The notes beneath the pieces were generated by a model, which was not told the origin of the DNA, made no database searches, and saw nothing but the letters and a program-made list of their open reading frames with translations. Positions 20,159 to 28,370 of a DNA stretch of 64,000 nucleotides are shown here, in pieces (the stretch's first letter is position 1; the number at the start of each line of letters is the position of its first letter). Made by a program: the position numbers and the translations under genes. Source of the DNA: Achromobacter deleyi (lineage in GTDB: Bacteria > Pseudomonadota > Gammaproteobacteria > Burkholderiales > Burkholderiaceae_B); the NCBI RefSeq assembly GCF_902859705.1, contig NZ_CADIJO010000022.1, positions 1 through 64,000 of the forward strand, read 5' to 3'.

Positions 20159-21139
20159 TCAGTCGATGGAAACGTGGGCGCTCTGGATGAGCGTGCGCCA
20201 CTTGGGCACTTCGGTGGCGATGAAGGCGGACAGGCCTTGCGGGGTCTGGTCTTCGGCCCGCACGATGCCCTGGCTGCGCAGGGTCTGTTCGATGGCGGGG
20301 TCGGCCAGCGCGGTCTGGAACGCCTGGTTCAGCCTGGCCGTCACCGCGGCGGGCGTGTCCTTGGGCGCGACGATGCCGAAGAACACGCTGACGTCGTAGC
20401 CCTTCAGTCCTTGCTCGGACAGCGTCGGCAGGTCGGGCAGGGCGTCTGAGCGCTGCGCGCTGGCCAGGCCGATGGCGCGCAGCTTGCCGGCCTTGATGTA
20501 CGGCAGCGCGGTCAGGATGTCGGTGAACGACATCGACACCTGTCCGCCCAGCAGGTCGTTCAGCGCCGGCCCCGTGCCCTTGTAGGGGATATGCATGACC
20601 TGGGTGCCGGCCATCTGGTTGAACAGGATGCCCGCCAGGTGCGACGACGCGCCGTTGCCGGACGAGGCATAGCTGAGCTTGTCCGGGTTCTTCCTGGCGT
20701 AGGCGATCAGTTCCTGCGCGTTGTTGGCGGGCACCGACGGGTTCACCACCAGGATGTTGGGCAGGTGGCCGATGCGGATGATGGGCGCGAAGCTGGTCTC
20801 GGGGTTGTAGCCCTGGTTCTTGTACAGGCTGACGTTGATGGCCAGCGGCCCGGACGTGCCGAACAGGATGGTGTAGCCGTCCGGCTTGGCGGCGGCCACG
20901 TATTCGGACCCGATATTGCCGCCCGCGCCGGCGCGGTTCTCGACGATCACGGTCTGGCCCAGCGGCGTCTTCAACTTTTCGGCCAGGCGGCGGGCCAGGG
21001 CATCGGTGGGGCCGCCGGGCGGGAAGGGCACCACCAGCGTGACGGGGCGGGATGGGTAGGCATCGGCGGCCAGCGCGGGCGCGGCGCCGGCCGTGAGCGC
21101 GGCTGCGGCCAGCAGCAGGGGAGTGAACAAGCGTTTCAT
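20159..21139 (-). CDS. Bug-type periplasmic receptor
   Basis: 326 residues beginning MKRLFTPLLLAAAALTAG, a Sec signal ending at about PALAADAYPS. The mature protein carries VTLVVPFPPGGPTDALAR, VIVENRAGAGGNIG and LSYASSGNGASSHLAG, all Bug family blocks. The open frame runs upstream to 21514, but that part overlaps the acyl-CoA dehydrogenase gene and is a shadow; the start at 21139 is certain from the signal peptide. It lies between the acyl-CoA dehydrogenase gene (133 bp) and the CoA-transferase (12 bp). The ligand is probably the acid handled by those enzymes. Confidence 0.92.
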   Translation of the reverse strand: MKRLFTPLLLAAAALTAGAAPALAADAYPSRPVTLVVPFPPGGPTDALARRLAEKLKTPLGQTVIVENRAGAGGNIGSEYVAAAKPDGYTILFGTSGPLAINVSLYKNQGYNPETSFAPIIRIGHLPNILVVNPSVPANNAQELIAYARKNPDKLSYASSGNGASSHLAGILFNQMAGTQVMHIPYKGTGPALNDLLGGQVSMSFTDILTALPYIKAGKLRAIGLASAQRSDALPDLPTLSEQGLKGYDVSVFFGIVAPKDTPAAVTARLNQAFQTALADPAIEQTLRSQGIVRAEDQTPQGLSAFIATEVPKWRTLIQSAHVSID

Positions 21140-21272
21140 GGAAGTCTCCAGTGGTAGGGGCGCGCCGACTGTGCCGCCGGCGTCGTGGGTCGAACAGGCA
21201 TGCGGGCCATGCCGCATCGCCAGGTAAAGCTTCCACACCCGTCCTGCTACGAGTGCGGCAAAGGGCGCCAGC

Positions 21273-22976
21273 CTACAGCGCGTACTGCAGGATGCCGCGG
21301 CAGGCGGCGCTTTCGTCGGCGGCAATGGCGTAGGGATCGCGCGGCGCCAGGCGATGCTGCAGCACCTGGTCGGCCAGCAAGGCACGGCTGGCCAGGCCAT
21401 CGCCGGCCGCTTCCCAGCGCAGCGCCGCCATCGACACCGCGTGGTACAGCAGCGCGGCGGCCTGGCGCGCCAGTTCGGCGCGGTCACCCTGGGCGGCGTG
21501 CTCGGCCAGCGCATAGGTCTGTTCCAGCGCGCGGGCCTGGGTGTCGGCCAGTTCGGGCGGGCAGGGCAGGCCGTCGGCCAGCAAGTGGTCGATGTGGCGG
21601 CGCAGCGCGGGCAGCGAGCCTTCTTTCTTGATGGCCCGCAGCACGTCCAGCGCCACGATGTTGCTGGTGCCTTCCCAGATCGAGCCCAGGTGGGCGTCGC
21701 GCACCAGCCGCGGTTCGGTCCATTCTTCGATATAGCCGCAGCCGCCGCGCACTTCCATGGCGTCGCCGGTGACCTTGCGTGCGTCGCGGCAGGCGCGGAA
21801 CTTGATCAGCGGCGTCAGGATGCGGGCCAGCGCGGGATCGCCGCCGCCCTGGTCGGCGTCGGCCAGCGCGCGCGCCGTCTGGAACATGACGCTGCGCGCC
21901 TGTTCGGCCCACACGGTCATCTTGACCAGCTGGCGCTGCATCAGCGGCATGTCGATCAGGCGCTTGCCGAAGGCGCGGCGGTGCTGCGAGACGTAGACGG
22001 CCTCGGTGACCGCGCGGCGCATCAGGCCGGCCGCGCGCATGCCGTTGGACAGGCGCGAGTTGTTGATCATGTCGGCCATGTGCTTGAAGCCCTTGCCGCG
22101 TTCGCCCACCAGCCAGGCCGTGGCGCCTTCCAGCCGGATCTCGCCGCTGGCCATCGAGCGCGTGCCCAGCTTGTCCTTCAGGCGCAGGATGCGGTAGCGG
22201 TTGTGCGTGCCGTCTTCCAGGTCGCGCGGCAACAGGAACAGCGACACGCCCTTCAGGCCCGGCTCGGCTTCGCTGCGCGCCAGCACCATGGCAAAGCCGG
22301 CGTCGGGGTTGGAGCAGAACCACTTGTCGCCGGATACGCGCCAGGTGCCGTCTTCCTGGCGCTGGGCGGTGACTTCGGTGGCGCTGACGTCGGACCCGGC
22401 GCCTTGCTCGGTCATGAACATGGCGCCCTGGCGCAGGGTGTCGAAATCCTGGCTGGTGACCTGCGGCAGCACCCGTTCCACCAACGCCGGGTCGCCGAAC
22501 TTGCGCAGCGTGCGGGCCAGGGAATCGGTCATGCTGACCGGGCAGCACAGGCCGAACTCGGCCTGCACGAACAGGTGGCTGAGCGCGTATTTGGCGGCGG
22601 CCGGCATGGGTTCCGGCCAGCCCAGCACGCCGCCCCGGTGCGACAGGGCCGCCAGGCCGAATTCGCTGTAGGCCAGGCGTTCCAGTTCGACGTAGGCCGG
22701 GTGCTTGTCCACCCGCGATTCGTCGGCCCCGGCGCGGCTGCGCACCGACAGGGTGGGCGGATGCTTGTCGGCCGTGGCCGCCAGCTCGTCCATGCGGCCG
22801 CCGGCCAGTTCGCCCAGGCGGTCCAGGTGCGGCAGCAGGTGCGCATGCAGCGCGGCGGGCAGGTAGCGCCGGGCCAGCGGCGCGGCATAGGGGTCGGCGC
22901 GAAACAGGTTCAGGCCGCGGGAATCCGGAACGGGCGTGGCCGAAACCGGGGCGGCGGGCTGGGCGGGGGTATCCAT
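21273..22976 (-). CDS. Acyl-CoA dehydrogenase family protein (AidB-like)
   Basis: An FAD enzyme of 567 residues, longer than ordinary acyl-CoA dehydrogenases (about 380-400). Extra residues sit at both ends, as in the AidB branch. Visible: MTEQGAGSDVSATEV (FAD/substrate loop), WFCSNPDAGFAMVLAR, the REG-like GCGYIEEWTEPRLVRD and IWEGTSNIVALDVLRA. Either an acyl-CoA oxidation role or an AidB-like protective role is possible; the nearby Bug receptor and CoA-transferase favour catabolism. Divergent from the LysR gene at 23118, which probably controls it. Confidence 0.9.
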   Translation of the reverse strand: MDTPAQPAAPVSATPVPDSRGLNLFRADPYAAPLARRYLPAALHAHLLPHLDRLGELAGGRMDELAATADKHPPTLSVRSRAGADESRVDKHPAYVELERLAYSEFGLAALSHRGGVLGWPEPMPAAAKYALSHLFVQAEFGLCCPVSMTDSLARTLRKFGDPALVERVLPQVTSQDFDTLRQGAMFMTEQGAGSDVSATEVTAQRQEDGTWRVSGDKWFCSNPDAGFAMVLARSEAEPGLKGVSLFLLPRDLEDGTHNRYRILRLKDKLGTRSMASGEIRLEGATAWLVGERGKGFKHMADMINNSRLSNGMRAAGLMRRAVTEAVYVSQHRRAFGKRLIDMPLMQRQLVKMTVWAEQARSVMFQTARALADADQGGGDPALARILTPLIKFRACRDARKVTGDAMEVRGGCGYIEEWTEPRLVRDAHLGSIWEGTSNIVALDVLRAIKKEGSLPALRRHIDHLLADGLPCPPELADTQARALEQTYALAEHAAQGDRAELARQAAALLYHAVSMAALRWEAAGDGLASRALLADQVLQHRLAPRDPYAIAADESAACRGILQYAL

Positions 22977-23030
22977 GGCGGCATCCTGCTGGGGTAGGGG
23001 TTGCCTGGCATGGTGCGACGATGGATTAAT

Positions 23031-23055
23031 CTATACAAATACCGTTTTGGTGTAG
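23031..23055. promoter_or_regulatory. Candidate LysR operator between divergent genes
   Basis: CTATACAAA (23031-23039) and TTTGGTGTAG (23046-23055) form an inverted repeat with one bulge, in an AT-rich patch between the acyl-CoA dehydrogenase gene and the LysR gene. Such T-N11-A dyads are what LysR proteins bind. Assigned by eye only. Confidence 0.4.
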
Positions 23056-23117
23056 ACCTATCCAAAAAAAATATGGATCTCGGATGGCGCTGCGCGCGCC
23101 GCCCAGGGAGGAGACCG

Positions 23118-24008
23118 ATGGACCTGGACCCGCGCCTGTTGCGCTATTTCATCGCCGTGGCCGAAGAACGCCACTTCAGCCGGGCGGCGGCGCGCCTGCA
23201 CATTTCGCAGCCGCCGCTCAGCTACGCCATCCGCCAGCTGGAAGACAACGTCGGCGCGCGGCTGTTGGCGCGCACCAGCCGCCAGGTGGAACTGACCGCG
23301 GCCGGCCAGGTGCTGTACCGCGAGGCCCTGACGCTCCTGCGCCAGGCCGAAGACGTGCGCACGCTGGTGCAGCGGGTGGACGCCGGCCTGCGCGGGCGGC
23401 TGCGCATCGGCTTCGTGGGGTCGATGCTGTATCGCGGCCTGCCGGCGCTGCTGGCGGCCATGCGCGCCGAACTGCCGGACGTCGAGCACGTGCTGACCGA
23501 GCAGAATTCGCATGAGCAGATCGAGGCCGTGCGGCGTGGCGAACAGGACCTGGGCTTCATCCATGCCAATCCGGTGCCGGCCGGGGTGGCCGCGCGCGAC
23601 CTGCTGGCCGAGCCGTTCGTGGTGTGCCTGCCCGACAGCCACCCGCTGGCCCGGCGGCGTTCGTTGCGGCTGGCGGAACTGGCCACCGACGATTTCGTGT
23701 TCTTCGCCCGGGCCGCCTCGCCCAGCTATTACGAAACCGTGCTGTCGCTGTGCGTGGGGGCGGGCTTCATGCCGGTGGTTCGCCACGAGGTGCGCCACTG
23801 GCTCAGCGTGGCCTCGCTGGTGTCGCAGGGGCTGGGCGTGTCGATCGTGCCGGCCTGCCTGTCGCGCAGCGGCCTGGCGGGCACGCGCTTCATCGCGTTC
23901 GAGCACCAGGCGCGCTCGGTCAGCCAGGTGATCTGGCCGGACGCCGATCGTTCACCCTTGCAGGACAAGGCGCTGGCGCTGGTGCAGCGCCAGTTTCCCG
24001 GCGGCTAG
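23118..24008 (+). CDS. LysR-family transcriptional regulator
   Basis: 296 residues. N-terminal helix-turn-helix MDLDPRLLRYFIAVAEERHF, then RAAARLHISQPPLSYAIRQLED; effector domain with RLRIGFVGSMLYRGLPALL. GGGAGGAG at 23107-23113 is a strong ribosome site for the ATG at 23118; the frame is open to 23001 but lacks family sequence. The effector domain resembles the BenM/CatR branch in length and layout, but I cannot name the inducer. It is divergent from the acyl-CoA dehydrogenase operon and its 3' end converges with the FAH gene 12 bp away. Confidence 0.92.
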   Translation: MDLDPRLLRYFIAVAEERHFSRAAARLHISQPPLSYAIRQLEDNVGARLLARTSRQVELTAAGQVLYREALTLLRQAEDVRTLVQRVDAGLRGRLRIGFVGSMLYRGLPALLAAMRAELPDVEHVLTEQNSHEQIEAVRRGEQDLGFIHANPVPAGVAARDLLAEPFVVCLPDSHPLARRRSLRLAELATDDFVFFARAASPSYYETVLSLCVGAGFMPVVRHEVRHWLSVASLVSQGLGVSIVPACLSRSGLAGTRFIAFEHQARSVSQVIWPDADRSPLQDKALALVQRQFPGG

Positions 24009-24020
24009 GGCCTGTTGACG

Positions 24021-24785
24021 CTAGCCGGCCTGCCGCACGAAGCGGTTCGTCAGCGTGCCCAGCCCGGTCAAGGACACGTCGACCACGTCGCCGTCCTGCA
24101 GGTCCGGTGAATGCCCGTCGGTGCCCATCCACAGGATGTCGCCGGGGTACAGGGTCAGGTAGCGGCTCATCGTGCTGATGAAGGCGTCCACGCCGAACAG
24201 CATGTCGTTCGTGCCGAAGCGGGTGGTTTCGCGGCCGTTCACGCGCACCACCGTCTCCATGCGCGCCAGGTCGACGTCGGTCTCGATCCAGGGCCCCATG
24301 GGCTTGAAGGTGTCGCTGTTCTTGGCGCGCCAGAAGGTGCGGTCCGACGCCTGCCAGTTGCGTTCGCTGACGTCGTTGCCGATGGTGTAGCCCAGGATGC
24401 AGGCGCGGGCCTCGGCGGGGCTGAGGTTGCGCGCCTGCTTGCCGATCACCACCACCAGTTCGCCCTCGTAGTGCACCCGGGTGGCGTCGGCGGGCATGAG
24501 AACGTCCTGCCCGTGCGCCACCAGCGCATTGTTGGCGCGGTAGCCGACGTCCGGCTGCGTGGGAATCTGCTTGCCCTCGGTGCCGATGTGCTTGATGTAG
24601 TTCAGGCCGACGCAGTAGAACGTGGGCGGCACTACCGGTACTTCCAGCCGCAGGTCTTCCAGGCGCAGCGTCTCGCCGCGCTTTTCATAGCCATTGAACG
24701 GGTCGCCCTGCACCGGGGTGACGCGGTCGTCTTCCAGAATGCCGTAGAACGTCTTGCCGCCTTGGCTGCCGCGTATCCATTTCAT
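24021..24785 (-). CDS. Fumarylacetoacetate hydrolase (FAH) family protein
   Basis: 254 residues of the FAH superfamily: C-C bond hydrolases, decarboxylases, isomerases and hydratases acting on oxo-acids. Metal-binding acidic residues are in HYEGELVVVIG (two Glu), with GYTIGNDVSERNWQ and a Lys/Asp pair further on, the usual catalytic arrangement. The start at 24785 (MKWIRGSQGGKTFYG) is chosen because the longer frame overlaps the next gene. It is last in a six-gene minus-strand operon, 11 bp after the NTF2-like gene. The substrate is unknown; a ring-cleavage product is a reasonable inference. Confidence 0.9.
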   Translation of the reverse strand: MKWIRGSQGGKTFYGILEDDRVTPVQGDPFNGYEKRGETLRLEDLRLEVPVVPPTFYCVGLNYIKHIGTEGKQIPTQPDVGYRANNALVAHGQDVLMPADATRVHYEGELVVVIGKQARNLSPAEARACILGYTIGNDVSERNWQASDRTFWRAKNSDTFKPMGPWIETDVDLARMETVVRVNGRETTRFGTNDMLFGVDAFISTMSRYLTLYPGDILWMGTDGHSPDLQDGDVVDVSLTGLGTLTNRFVRQAG

Positions 24786-24796
24786 GGTGGGTTCCT

Positions 24797-25222
24797 TCAA
24801 GCCGCCGGGGCGGCGAAACTGGGTTCGTCGTTGGCCAGACGGGTGATCAGCCATTGCCCGTCGCGGCGGGCCAGTTCGATGTGCGTGGTGCGGATGTTCT
24901 CGATGCCCGTCAGCGGCGCTGGGCCGGTCAGCGGTGCGCCGCTGTCGTGGCGCACGACCAGCATGTAGGCGCGCATCGTGCATCGGTCGGCCCCATCCTG
25001 GCCGTCGGCCACCAGATTGCAGATCAGGTGGTGGATGCGCTGGGTGGTCGAGCGCCGCGACAGCGCCTGCAGCGTCGCCTCGCGGCCGGCCAGGGTCAGG
25101 CCCTGGCGCAGCCAGACGCCGTCGGGCGCCAGGCGCTGCACCAGGTCGGCGTAGCGGTTGTCGTCCAGGTCGCGGAAAAACGCCATGACCTGGTTGTGGC
25201 ACAGGGCCAGGGTGTCGTTCAT
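24797..25222 (-). CDS. NTF2/SnoaL-like small protein
   Basis: 141 residues that fit the NTF2-like fold: a helical N-terminus (AFFRDLDDNRYADLVQRLAPDG split here by a loop), a central R-ATLQALSRRSTTQRIHHLI segment and beta strands ending in LARRDGQWLITRLAND. Such proteins include dioxygenase small subunits, isomerases and dehydratases; which one this is I cannot tell. It starts four bases inside the end of the hydroxyacid oxidase gene (ATGA overlap), so it is translationally coupled to it and probably acts in the same pathway. Confidence 0.8.
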   Translation of the reverse strand: MNDTLALCHNQVMAFFRDLDDNRYADLVQRLAPDGVWLRQGLTLAGREATLQALSRRSTTQRIHHLICNLVADGQDGADRCTMRAYMLVVRHDSGAPLTGPAPLTGIENIRTTHIELARRDGQWLITRLANDEPSFAAPAA

Positions 25223-26376
25223 GGGGATACTGTCCTCAGCATGTCGTCGTTGATATCGGCCAGGCGGCGCGCGCCGCACAGCTGCATGGTGCGCTGCAGT
25301 TCGTCGCGCAGGATCTGCAAGGCCTTGCACGCGCCAGGGTGGCCGCCCGCCAGCACGCCGTAGAGCGTGGCGCGCCCGGTCAGCACGCCGGCTGCGCCCA
25401 GCGCCAGCGCCTTGAAGATGTCGCTGCCGCGGCGCACGCCGCCGTCCAGCAGCACCGGCACCCGGCCGCGGGCGGCGGCCAGTACCTCGGGCAGGGCGGC
25501 CAGCGACGCGATGCCGGTGTCGAGCTGGCGGCCGCCGTGGTTGGACACCACCAGCGCGTCGGCGCCCAGGCCGACGATGGCATCCACGTCCAGCCCGTTG
25601 ACCACGCCCTTGACGATGAGCCGGCCCTTCCAGCCGTCGCGCAGCCGCGCCAGGTCGTCCAGATCGAAGGCGGGGTCATAGTTGCGGCCGGCAACGGACT
25701 TCATCGCGCGGCGGTCGGCAGTGCGCCCGGCCAGGCCCGCCAGGCTGGGCATGACGGGCGGGCGCCGCAGCAGCATGTCCAGCGACCACGCCGGCCGGCG
25801 CGCGAACTGGCAGACGTTGCGTGGCGTGAGCTTCATGGGAAAGCCCAGGCCGTGCGCCAGGTCGCGTTCGCGCTTGCCGCCCACCGGCAGGTCCACGGTG
25901 ATCACCAGCGCCTCGTAGCCGGCCACGGCGGCCCGGCTGATCAGATCGGTCAGCCGCGCCTTGTCCTGCAGGATGTAGGCCTGGAACCAGAGCCGGCCTG
26001 GCGCCTGGTCGGCGATTTCTTCGATCGACGCCGTGGCCGACGTGGACAGCGCATACGGAATGCCGGCCTGCGCCGCGGCCCGCGCCAGCGCCACGTCGCC
26101 GCCGCGCCAGCCGAAGCCCACCGCGCCGGTGGGGCCGATGGCGCAGGGCAGCGCCGCGGGCGCGCCCACGAAAGGCGCCGCCATGTCCACCTGCGACACA
26201 TCGCGCAGCACCCGGGGCGACAGCCTCAGGCGCTGGAACGCGTCGACGTTCTCGCGCAGCGTAATTTCATCTTCGGCGCCGCCGTCGAAGAAATCGAAGA
26301 TCGGCCGCGGCAGGCGCGCGCGGGCGGCCAGGCGCAGGCGTTCGATCGAATAGCAATCGTCCAGTCGCAATGTCAT
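25219..26376 (-). CDS. FMN-dependent alpha-hydroxyacid oxidase/dehydrogenase
   Basis: 385 residues of the LldD/glycolate-oxidase/mandelate-dehydrogenase family: oxidises an (S)-2-hydroxy acid to the 2-oxo acid with FMN. N-terminal IFDFFDGGAEDEITLREN and the active-site SNHGGRQLDTGIASL, with the catalytic His and substrate Arg, are clear; VPVLLDGGVRRGSDIFKAL is the FMN phosphate region. Substrate could be lactate, glycolate or an aromatic analogue. It lies 30 bp after the Bug receptor gene and overlaps the NTF2-like gene. Confidence 0.92.
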   Translation of the reverse strand: MTLRLDDCYSIERLRLAARARLPRPIFDFFDGGAEDEITLRENVDAFQRLRLSPRVLRDVSQVDMAAPFVGAPAALPCAIGPTGAVGFGWRGGDVALARAAAQAGIPYALSTSATASIEEIADQAPGRLWFQAYILQDKARLTDLISRAAVAGYEALVITVDLPVGGKRERDLAHGLGFPMKLTPRNVCQFARRPAWSLDMLLRRPPVMPSLAGLAGRTADRRAMKSVAGRNYDPAFDLDDLARLRDGWKGRLIVKGVVNGLDVDAIVGLGADALVVSNHGGRQLDTGIASLAALPEVLAAARGRVPVLLDGGVRRGSDIFKALALGAAGVLTGRATLYGVLAGGHPGACKALQILRDELQRTMQLCGARRLADINDDMLRTVSP

Positions 26377-26406
26377 GGCGTCAGCCTCCGGGCGGCGGGC
26401 GCCCGC

Positions 26407-27387
26407 TCATTCGCCTTTGACATTGCCTTTCTTGATCACGTCGGCCCAGCGGGCCCGGTCCTGCACCAGGAACTGGCTGAACTGCTCGGGCGTACCGCCA
26501 TCGACCAGCGCGCCCAGCGAGGCCAGTTGCTGGCGTACCTCGGGGTTGGCCAGAGCGGCGTTGGCGGCCTGGTTCAGCTTGTCGACGATGGGCTTGGGCG
26601 TACCCGCCGGCGCCAGCATGCCGACCCACGACGCGCCTTCCTCGAAGCCCGGGTAGCCCAGGCTTTCCAGCGTCGGCACGCCGGGAAATTCGGGCTGTGG
26701 TTCCCGGGTGCCGATGGCCAGCACGCGCAATTGCTTCTGCGCCACGTAGTTGGCGATGCCGATGCTGGGATAGAACATGAACGAGATGCGCCCGGCCAGC
26801 ATTTCCTGCAAGGCCGGCCCATTGCCCTTGAACGGCACGTGCATCATCTTCATGCCGGTCATGGTGCCCAGCATCTCGGCCGCCAGGTGGGCCGATCCGC
26901 CAATGCCCGACGAGCCGAAGGTGAGCTTGTCCGGGTTGGCGCGGCCGGCGGCGATCAGTTCCTGCATGGTCTTGTAGGGCGACCCGTAAGAGGTCACCAC
27001 CACCATCGGCAGCTTGGCGAAGTTGCTGATGGGCGTGAAGTCCTTGACCGCATCGTAGTTGTAGCGGTCCGGGTACAGCAGCGGGTTCACGTTCAGCGTC
27101 AGCGAGGTCACCAGCACCTTGTAGCCGTCGGGTTCCGAACGCATCACGTCGCTGGCCGCGATGGACGCGCTGGCGCCCGGCTTGTTCTCGACCACCACCG
27201 AAGTCTTCAGGCTTTCCGACATCTGCTTGGCCAGAATGCGCGCGATCACGTCCGTGGGGCCGCCCGCCGCATAGCCCACCTGCATGCGGATGGGGCGCGA
27301 CGGGTACTCGTCGGCCTGGGCGGGCGCGGCGGCGCCGGCCAGGATCAGCGCGGCACAGAACAGCTGGGTCAGGGTGTTTTTCTTCAT
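26407..27387 (-). CDS. Bug-type periplasmic receptor
   Basis: 326 residues: Sec signal MKKNTLTQLFCAALILAGAA ending near PAQADEYPS, then IRMQVGYAAGGPTDVIAR, VVVENKPGASASIAASDV and LTFGSSGIGGSAHLA. Family assignment is firm. Two residues in the signature loop (AAGG for PGG) differ from the commonest form. An AAGGAGGAGAC ribosome site precedes the ATG on the minus strand. It sits between the TfdA-like dioxygenase and the hydroxyacid oxidase in one operon, so it probably binds the substrate of that pathway. Confidence 0.92.
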   Translation of the reverse strand: MKKNTLTQLFCAALILAGAAAPAQADEYPSRPIRMQVGYAAGGPTDVIARILAKQMSESLKTSVVVENKPGASASIAASDVMRSEPDGYKVLVTSLTLNVNPLLYPDRYNYDAVKDFTPISNFAKLPMVVVTSYGSPYKTMQELIAAGRANPDKLTFGSSGIGGSAHLAAEMLGTMTGMKMMHVPFKGNGPALQEMLAGRISFMFYPSIGIANYVAQKQLRVLAIGTREPQPEFPGVPTLESLGYPGFEEGASWVGMLAPAGTPKPIVDKLNQAANAALANPEVRQQLASLGALVDGGTPEQFSQFLVQDRARWADVIKKGNVKGE

Positions 27388-27430
27388 GATGTCTCCTCCT
27401 TGTTTTTTGATGGATATCGGTATGGCCGTA

Positions 27431-28306
27431 TCAGTACAGGTCGGGAAAGTACCGGTCGGCCATGACCTGGCAGCGCTTGATCAGGCGCGGCTCGTCGGGC
27501 CGGTAGTCGGCCACGGCGTTGTGGATGGTGCCCATGTTGTCCCACATCAGCACGTCGCCTTCCTGCCACTGGTGGCGATAGCGGTACTTTTCCTGCAACT
27601 GGTGCTTGAACAGGAAATCCAGCACCTCGTCGCTGCGCGCGGGGGGCAGCTCGTTGATCTTCACGGAATAGCCCGGGTTGGCGTACAGCACCTTGCGGCC
27701 CGTGATGGGATGCGTCAGGAACACGGGGTGCGAAACCGGCGGCTTGCGGCGCTTTTGCTCATCGGTCAGCGGCGGGCGGCTGCTGCCTTTTTCCCGGCGC
27801 ATCATTTCCCAGAACTTGTTGAAGTCGTGCGTGATGGTCATGCCGTCCAGCTCGGTCTTCAGCGCCTCGGGCAGGTCGTCGTAGGCGGCGTGCATGTTGC
27901 AGAACTCGGTATTGCCCAGCGACTTGCCGTCGCGCATCGGAATGCGGATGCCGTACAGCACGTTGCTGAACGCGATGGTGCGGCTGTAGGACATGTCGGT
28001 GTGCCAGTCCTGGCCGGCATCGCTCAGGCCCACCGGCTTGCCGTTTTCCACCATGTTCGACAGGATCATCACTTCCGGCAGGCCCGGCTCGAAGTACATG
28101 TTCGCCACGTTCAGTTCCAGCGTGCCGAAGCGCTCGGAAAAGGCCTTCAAGTGATGCGCGTCCAGCGTCTGCCGCGGAAAGCTCACCACGCCATGCCGGC
28201 CCAGCGCGGCTTCGATGCCGCGGTAGTCGGCGTCGGCCAGCGGCTGCGCCAGGTCGATTTCCAGAATGCGGGCGCCCAGCGAGCCTGCCCCTGCAACGAT
28301 CTTCAT
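27431..28306 (-). CDS. TauD/TfdA family 2-oxoglutarate-dependent dioxygenase
   Basis: A 291-residue Fe(II)/2-oxoglutarate oxygenase. The facial triad is visible as WHTDMSY (His and Asp) and the distal DNMGTIHN, with a 2-oxoglutarate-binding Arg in EPRLIKRCQ. Segments NTEFCNMHAAYDDLP and YRHQWQEGDVLMWDN look more like TfdA (2,4-D dioxygenase) than like taurine dioxygenase. Together with a maleylacetate-reductase-like gene next door, this suggests ether or aromatic-acid cleavage, but that is inference. It lies 64 bp after the upstream gene and 43 bp before the Bug gene. Confidence 0.9.
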   Translation of the reverse strand: MKIVAGAGSLGARILEIDLAQPLADADYRGIEAALGRHGVVSFPRQTLDAHHLKAFSERFGTLELNVANMYFEPGLPEVMILSNMVENGKPVGLSDAGQDWHTDMSYSRTIAFSNVLYGIRIPMRDGKSLGNTEFCNMHAAYDDLPEALKTELDGMTITHDFNKFWEMMRREKGSSRPPLTDEQKRRKPPVSHPVFLTHPITGRKVLYANPGYSVKINELPPARSDEVLDFLFKHQLQEKYRYRHQWQEGDVLMWDNMGTIHNAVADYRPDEPRLIKRCQVMADRYFPDLY

Positions 28307-28370
28307 GATGTCTCCTGTCTGTGGAATGGGTCTGGCGTCCGCGCGGGGCGCCTGGGGGTGTCAATGGGTT

